Positions 59,956 to 64,000 of a stretch of DNA of 64,000 nt are shown in pieces. How positions within the stretch are numbered: the stretch's first letter is position 1; every line of letters starts with the position of its first letter. Under the pieces are notes generated by a model that ran no database searches, was not told where the DNA came from, and saw only the letters and a list, made by a program, of their open reading frames with translations. The stretch lies in NCBI GenBank assembly GCA_023393455.1, contig JAEWLJ010000007.1, forward strand, positions 123,197-187,196, written 5' to 3'. Both the position numbers and the translations under genes were made by a program. The stretch comes from Methanobacteriota archaeon. Its GTDB lineage: Archaea > Halobacteriota > Methanomicrobia > Methanomicrobiales > Methanoculleaceae.

Positions 59956-60020
59956 ACAATCCCCGGCGCAACACTCCACGAACGGCTTCTCGCGCTACTC
60001 CCCCTTCGGAGCATCGCCCA

Positions 60021-60050
60021 CAAAAAAAACGCCCGGGGAGAGCCCGGGCG
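60021..60050 (-). terminator. Hairpin-plus-T-run terminator of the radical SAM gene
   Basis: On the minus strand an eight-base perfect stem (60030-60037 with 60043-60050, sequence CGCCCGGG, loop GAGAG on the + strand) is followed by eight T residues (60022-60029 read as A on +). It lies 40 bases beyond the stop of the minus-strand radical SAM gene, in the correct orientation to end its transcript. Confidence 0.6.
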
Positions 60051-60087
60051 CCAAACAGTAGGCTCACAACCGATACAAAAAAAGCGT

Positions 60088-61065
60088 TTATGGGGACGAG
60101 AGCCGGGCGTTCCGGGCATACGCCAGCTGCTCGCGGATCCGCTCCGGGATCGTGCGGGTCTCCTGCGCCATGACGGCCTCATGCCACTCCTCCCGGCACG
60201 AGCAGTCCAGGCCCTCGAACTCCGCCGTATCGAAGTGGGAGTTGTAGCGCTGGATGGCTTCGGTGATCCCGGCATCGCACTTCCCGCAGTTCCGGGCCCA
60301 GTCGAGCGACTCGACCGAGTAGTTCCAGGGGCTGACGTAGACGTGGGCACGGGCCCCGAACCGCTCGCGGCACTGCTGCAGGAGTTCGACGATCGTCCAG
60401 AGCCACGGCGGTCGGTAGAGGCCGTTCTTCCAGAGTTCGTGCACGACGGTGTTCTTCTCGACCGTCGTCACCTCGAGGTCGACGTAGTCGATCCCGCGGG
60501 AGACGCAGTAAGAGATGGTCTGCAGGATATCCTCTATCGCTTCTCCCTCGGCGAGGAACGGCGGTTTCACCAGGAGGAGCGGCTTCGTCAGCACGCCCAT
60601 TCCCCGCATCCTCGAATGGAAGACGTCGAAGTTGTTCGCCGAGAACCCCTTGTTGATGCAGAGGTTCATCACCTGGGTGTTTGCCGACTCGAACCCGAAC
60701 GCCACCTCGAGCTGCCGCCCGTTCAGGGCTTTCTTCATCTTTGCCACGTGTTCGTCGGGCGAGTAATCGATCCTCGACTCAACGACCACCTTCCTGATGT
60801 TTTTGTAGCCATCGATGTATGAGCAGATCTTCTCGATGGCGGCGACCGGCATCTCCCGTTCGTTGAAGATGTTGCCGTCGTTGTATATCGAGACGATCGG
60901 GTAATCCCCGAGATCGACGGCGTCCATCACGTGTTCGAACTGCGCGACGTACTCATCCGCCGAGACCTCCCTGCCCCGGGAGGTTGCGCAGTAAAATCCG
61001 CACATGGTGCACCCCCCTGTCTTCTCGACCCACTCGCACCCCGTGGAACGGAGGAAGATGATCAA
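60088..61065 (-). CDS. Radical SAM protein of the RaSEA (archaeosine synthase partner) type
   Basis: The cluster-binding motif is in GGCTMCGFYC (residues 18-27 from the TTG at 61065), with SIYNDGNIFNEREMP, VVVESRIDYSPDEHVAKM, LEVAFGFESANTQVMNLCINKGFS and LLLVKPPFLAEGEAIEDILQ following; a late cluster CGKCDAGI and CSC could bind a second ligand. This order matches RaSEA, which with ArcS makes archaeosine at tRNA position 15; a different radical SAM relative is possible. Protein-like sequence continues in frame for about 55 residues above 61065, so the true start is upstream, yet no ATG, GTG or TTG is found there. It is the only minus-strand gene among the glycan genes. Confidence 0.65.
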   Translation of the reverse strand: MIIFLRSTGCEWVEKTGGCTMCGFYCATSRGREVSADEYVAQFEHVMDAVDLGDYPIVSIYNDGNIFNEREMPVAAIEKICSYIDGYKNIRKVVVESRIDYSPDEHVAKMKKALNGRQLEVAFGFESANTQVMNLCINKGFSANNFDVFHSRMRGMGVLTKPLLLVKPPFLAEGEAIEDILQTISYCVSRGIDYVDLEVTTVEKNTVVHELWKNGLYRPPWLWTIVELLQQCRERFGARAHVYVSPWNYSVESLDWARNCGKCDAGITEAIQRYNSHFDTAEFEGLDCSCREEWHEAVMAQETRTIPERIREQLAYARNARLSSP

Positions 61066-61262
61066 CCGTCGGATGGGCTGGCCGTCGAGATGCCCGATCC
61101 GCTCCTCCCACCCGATGGGAACCGTGAAGTCGAGGTCTTCCGGAGCGTTACCATTCCGTTTGCGCAGCCCGCCGGCCAGTGTCCGGATCTCGTTCAGGAT
61201 CTCGTTCTCCGATGGGTGACCTATGAAGGTCTCTGCGCTGCTACTGCAATCAGGTACGGCCC

Positions 61263-61704
61263 TGTCTAGAATTATAATCCCCCCTCTTCCGGGAATGCAC
61301 CCCTACACGAGGGTGCACGGCCCCGGCGACTGTCGCCTTAGCTTACCAAGACATACCCCTGATAGGGCTTCGCATATTTATAGTTTATTCAATGCGGGAG
61401 ATTAGCGGGTCATGTTTCCCAAAAGATATTCCCTGACAGGAAATCGAGGGAATCGGGCAGCCCGGAGAGAAGAGCCGGATCTCGATGACCGCCGCCTGCC
61501 GCCCGGAAGGCGATCCGTTTGCCTATAAAACCCTGATGCCCAATGGGAGAGATGACAGCATGCCAATTCTTATATACGTTGTTTGAGGGTATACTCTCCC
61601 GGTGCACCGGTGGACAGACATCCGGGTGGACCCCCGGAGAGCAGCCGGCGAGATCCCGGTGAAGGCCGGTGCAAAATGAGGCGGTACAATCGTCTGCGGC
61701 AGAT
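61263..61704. other. Non-coding stretch between the radical SAM gene and the first CapK-type gene
   Basis: No gene seen. Useful signals are a TATA-like ATTATAATT (minus strand, near 61268-61277) that could serve the radical SAM gene, TTTGCCTATAAAACC (about 61529-61543) and CTTATATACG (about 61569-61578), either of which could drive the CapK-type gene with a leader of 100 bases or more. The leader has inverted pieces (CCGGTGCACCGG at about 61600-61611) but no recognised riboswitch. Confidence 0.45.
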
Positions 61705-63168
61705 ATGACAGAAGAACAGATGAGACGGAGCACGGCAGGCATGATTCGTTTGGGAGAGAGGATCTGCGGCAGGGAATCGTTCACTACAAAAGCTCTCGGG
61801 CTTCTCCCGGCCTATAACGTCTATCGAAAGACCTACGCCCTCCTCCGGGAGTCGCAGAGGTGGAGCCAAAAAGACCTCGCGGCCTACCAGGCGGAGGCGC
61901 TCTCGCGCCTGCTCGACCATGCCTACGAGAATGTCCCTTACTACCGCCGGATCTTTCAGGAGCGCAGCCTCGTCCCGGAAGATATCCGGAGCCCGGCGGA
62001 CCTCGAACTCCTCCCGATCCTGACGCGGGAAGACCTCCAGGCCAACCTCCCGGACCTGAAAGCCCGAAACTACCCCGAGTCCGCCTTCGAGTACGTCACC
62101 ACCGGCGGCTCCACCGGGATCCCGGTCGGGTTCTACTACGAGAAAGGAGTCTCCCGCGCCCGGGAGTGGGCGTTCATGAAGACCCAGTGGGACCGCGTCG
62201 GCTACCGGTTCACCGACCGCTGCGTCGTCCTCCGGGGCTACACCGTCGGGTCGGCGAAGGACGGCGTCTTCTGGAAGAAGACCCTCGGCGGTCGGTGGCT
62301 GCTGATGTCCTCTCACCACATGACCGAGGAGGCATTGCCCGCCTACATCAGCGAGATTCGGCGGTTCAAACCCCGCTTCATCCAGGGATACCCATCCACG
62401 GTCGCGATACTCGCCCGGTACATGCGAGAACACGAGATCGAGCCGTTCCCGACCGTCAGGGCCATCCTCTGTGGGTCGGAGAACCTCTACCCCTGGCAGC
62501 GCGACCTCCTCACCGAGGTCTTCGGGTGCCGGGTCTTCTCCTGGTACGGCAACTCCGAGCAGACGGTTCTCGCCGGGGAGTGCGAGGAGAGCACCCGCTA
62601 CCACATCTTCCCCGAATACGGGATCGTCGAACTGATCGGACGGGACGGGCGACCTGTCCGGGGCCCGGGGGCGATGGGTGAGGTGATCGCGACCAACCTC
62701 ACCAACTACGTCTGCCCCCTCATCCGCTACCGCACCATGGATCTTGCCACGGCAGGCGGGGAGGGCTGTTCCTGCGGCCGTGCCTACCCGATACTCGAGC
62801 GCGTGGAAGGAAGGGTTCAGGATTTCATCGTGACGGGCAAAGGCGAACTCCTCTCCGGGATCGCCATGAACATCGATACCGATGCGTTCGATAACGTTAA
62901 ACAATTTCAGTTCTACCAGGAGAAGGTCGGGGAGGTCATCCTGAACATCGTGAGAAAACCGACGTTCAGCAAACAGGACGCGGAGTACCTCTACCGGGAG
63001 GTGAGCAGGAGCTGCGGCGACGACGTCCTTATCACCATCAGGTACGTCGACAACATACCGCTCACCGCCCGCGGCAAGCACCGTTACTTCGTTCAGGGCC
63101 TGCCGATACACTTCAGCGACCGCGAAGGGGGGATCGTCGAACATGTCTCTCCCGACCTGCTCGCCTGA
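61705..63168 (+). CDS. CapK / phenylacetate-CoA ligase-like adenylate-forming enzyme
   Basis: About 487 residues of the ANL superfamily branch found in surface-polysaccharide clusters. Helical N-terminal part (RLLDHAYENVPYYRRIF), ATP-binding VTTGGSTGIPVGFYYEKGVS (P-loop-like), SSHHMTEEALPAYISEIRRFKPRFIQGYPSTVAIL, the CGSENLYPWQRDLLTEVFGCRVFSWYGNSEQTVLAGEC region with its Tyr-Gly, RYRTMDLA, and a C-terminal domain with DFIVTGKGELLSG and a Lys in TARGKHRYFVQG. It probably activates an acid such as an amino or fatty acid for attachment to a sugar. Start is uncertain: GTG 61669, ATG 61705, ATG 61720 or ATG 61741 (best match to the paralogue) are in frame. Confidence 0.85.
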   Translation: MTEEQMRRSTAGMIRLGERICGRESFTTKALGLLPAYNVYRKTYALLRESQRWSQKDLAAYQAEALSRLLDHAYENVPYYRRIFQERSLVPEDIRSPADLELLPILTREDLQANLPDLKARNYPESAFEYVTTGGSTGIPVGFYYEKGVSRAREWAFMKTQWDRVGYRFTDRCVVLRGYTVGSAKDGVFWKKTLGGRWLLMSSHHMTEEALPAYISEIRRFKPRFIQGYPSTVAILARYMREHEIEPFPTVRAILCGSENLYPWQRDLLTEVFGCRVFSWYGNSEQTVLAGECEESTRYHIFPEYGIVELIGRDGRPVRGPGAMGEVIATNLTNYVCPLIRYRTMDLATAGGEGCSCGRAYPILERVEGRVQDFIVTGKGELLSGIAMNIDTDAFDNVKQFQFYQEKVGEVILNIVRKPTFSKQDAEYLYREVSRSCGDDVLITIRYVDNIPLTARGKHRYFVQGLPIHFSDREGGIVEHVSPDLLA

Positions 63169-63178
63169 CCAGGGAGGA

Positions 63179-64000
63179 ATGGGTACGAAAGCCGGTCTAT
63201 CACGATGGGTGTCGCGTGCAAACCCGCTCACCGTCAAAGCGCTCAGCCTGGTGCCGTCTTACCGTACCTACCGGCAGATGTATGCACTTCTCCGGGAGTC
63301 GCAGTGGTGGAGCCGCCAAGATCTCGCGGCCTACCAGGCCCGGGAACTCTCGCGCCTGCTCGACCACGCCTACGAGAATGTCCCTTACTACCGCCGGATC
63401 TTTTTAGAGCGCGGTCTCGTCCCGGAGGACATCCGGAGCCCGGAGGATCTCGAACTCCTCCCATTCCTGACCAAGGAGATCGTCCAGGCCAACCTCCCGG
63501 ACTTGAAGGCACGCAACTACCCCGAGTCCGCCTTCGAGTACGTGCGCACATCCGGCTCCACCGGCACTCCTATGGGGTTCTACTACGAGAAAGGAGTCTC
63601 CCGCGCCCGGGAATGGGCGTTCATGAAGACCCAGTGGGACCGCGTCGGTTACCGGTTCACCGACCGTTGTGTCGTCCTCCGGGGGCATGTCGTGGATGCG
63701 GCAGCGAGCGGCACCTACTGGAGGCATGCGCTCTTCGGCCGATGGCTGATCATGTCCTCCCACCAGATGACCGAGGAGACCCTGCCAGACTACGTCGACC
63801 GGATCCGGCGGTTCAAGCCCCGGTTCATCCACGCCTATCCCTCCACGGCCGTGATACTCGCCCGGTATATACGGGAGCACGAGATCGAGCCGTTCTCGAC
63901 CGTCAGGGCCGTCCTCTGCGGGTCGGAGAACCTCTACCCCTGGCAGCGCGACCTCCTCACCGAGGTCTTCGGGTGCCGGGTCTTCTCCTGGTACGGCAAC
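63179..64000 (+). CDS. Second CapK-type adenylate-forming enzyme (cut by window end)
   Basis: Paralogue of the preceding gene, starting ten bases after its stop, with GGGAGGA directly before ATG 63179 (GTG 63209 is an alternative). The visible 274 codons run from MGTKAGLSRWVSR through YVRTSGSTGTPMGFYYEKGVS to CRVFSWYGN at the edge. Long blocks are nearly identical at the DNA level to the first copy, while others (HVVDAAASGTYWRHALFGRW against YTVGSAKDGVFWKKTLGGRW) have diverged. Both copies keep the catalytic-looking stretches, so both are probably active, perhaps on different acids. Confidence 0.85.
   Translation, partial: MGTKAGLSRWVSRANPLTVKALSLVPSYRTYRQMYALLRESQWWSRQDLAAYQARELSRLLDHAYENVPYYRRIFLERGLVPEDIRSPEDLELLPFLTKEIVQANLPDLKARNYPESAFEYVRTSGSTGTPMGFYYEKGVSRAREWAFMKTQWDRVGYRFTDRCVVLRGHVVDAAASGTYWRHALFGRWLIMSSHQMTEETLPDYVDRIRRFKPRFIHAYPSTAVILARYIREHEIEPFSTVRAVLCGSENLYPWQRDLLTEVFGCRVFSWYGN

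Noticed and set aside
59560..59979. Minus-strand frame with repeated SGEERRPG and VETGEG words
   Set aside because: The repetition comes from DNA repeats in a non-coding block; there is no start signal and no known domain.

Overview
The window is archaeal and reads as a high-GC methanogen of the order Methanomicrobiales, probably Methanoculleus or a close relative; the genus is inference, because no 16S rRNA gene is present. Evidence for an archaeal methanogen is AglB with WWDYG, aIF2-gamma, Rpo7 and Spt4, ribosomal proteins S24e, S27ae and L40e, a fused Kae1-Bud32, the YcaO-type methanogenesis marker 1 protein, NikR, RibL-type FAD synthase, and TATA boxes close to start codons.

Layout. 1-5.8 kb: end of a glycosyltransferase, AglB, an HDAC-like deacetylase, YcaO (McrA thioglycine), a DUF2098 protein and NikR. 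6.0-12.0 kb: an ordered information-processing cluster, all on +: aIF2-gamma, PIN protein, Rpo7, Spt4, dephospho-CoA kinase, S24e, S27ae, Kae1-Bud32, XTP pyrophosphatase, L40e. 12-15 kb: a Bles03-like gene, HtpX and tRNA-Gly/tRNA-Val, mixed with three broken genes (Thi4 tail, frameshifted Excalibur lipoprotein, HsdS tail). 15-28 kb: scattered housekeeping and accessory genes, including a CDF transporter fused to a NifX-like domain and an AT-rich two-gene islet (AN1 finger/transglutaminase protein plus 2H phosphoesterase) at 19.3-21.4 kb. 28.5-32.8 kb: phosphate uptake operon pstS, fused pstC-pstA, pstB, phoU. 33-51 kb: RNB nuclease, MscS, LUD protein, MGMT, DedA, glutamine synthetase homologue, M28 peptidase, YgjP-type peptidase, a PAS/GAF protein without an ATPase domain, RibL-JAMM pair, a cupredoxin-fasciclin protein, a pterin-synthase-like protein, a PHP protein and TruA.

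51.2-64 kb (window end): a surface-glycan cluster. It holds a membrane GT2, UDP-GlcNAc 2-epimerase and UDP-ManNAc dehydrogenase (together giving UDP-ManNAcA), a GT4, an alpha/alpha-toroid protein, a two-domain oxidoreductase, a RaSEA-like radical SAM protein on the other strand, and two tandem CapK-type adenylate-forming enzymes, the second cut by the window edge. With AglB at the other end, the window holds both the oligosaccharyltransferase and genes that could build a uronic-acid-containing glycan; whether they feed the same glycan is inference.

The most unusual items are the AT-rich islet, the phase-variation-like C7 frameshift, several gene remnants near the tRNAs, the PstC-PstA fusion, and a strong palindromic region ahead of the glycan cluster. 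No CRISPR array, rRNA or complete transposase gene was seen.
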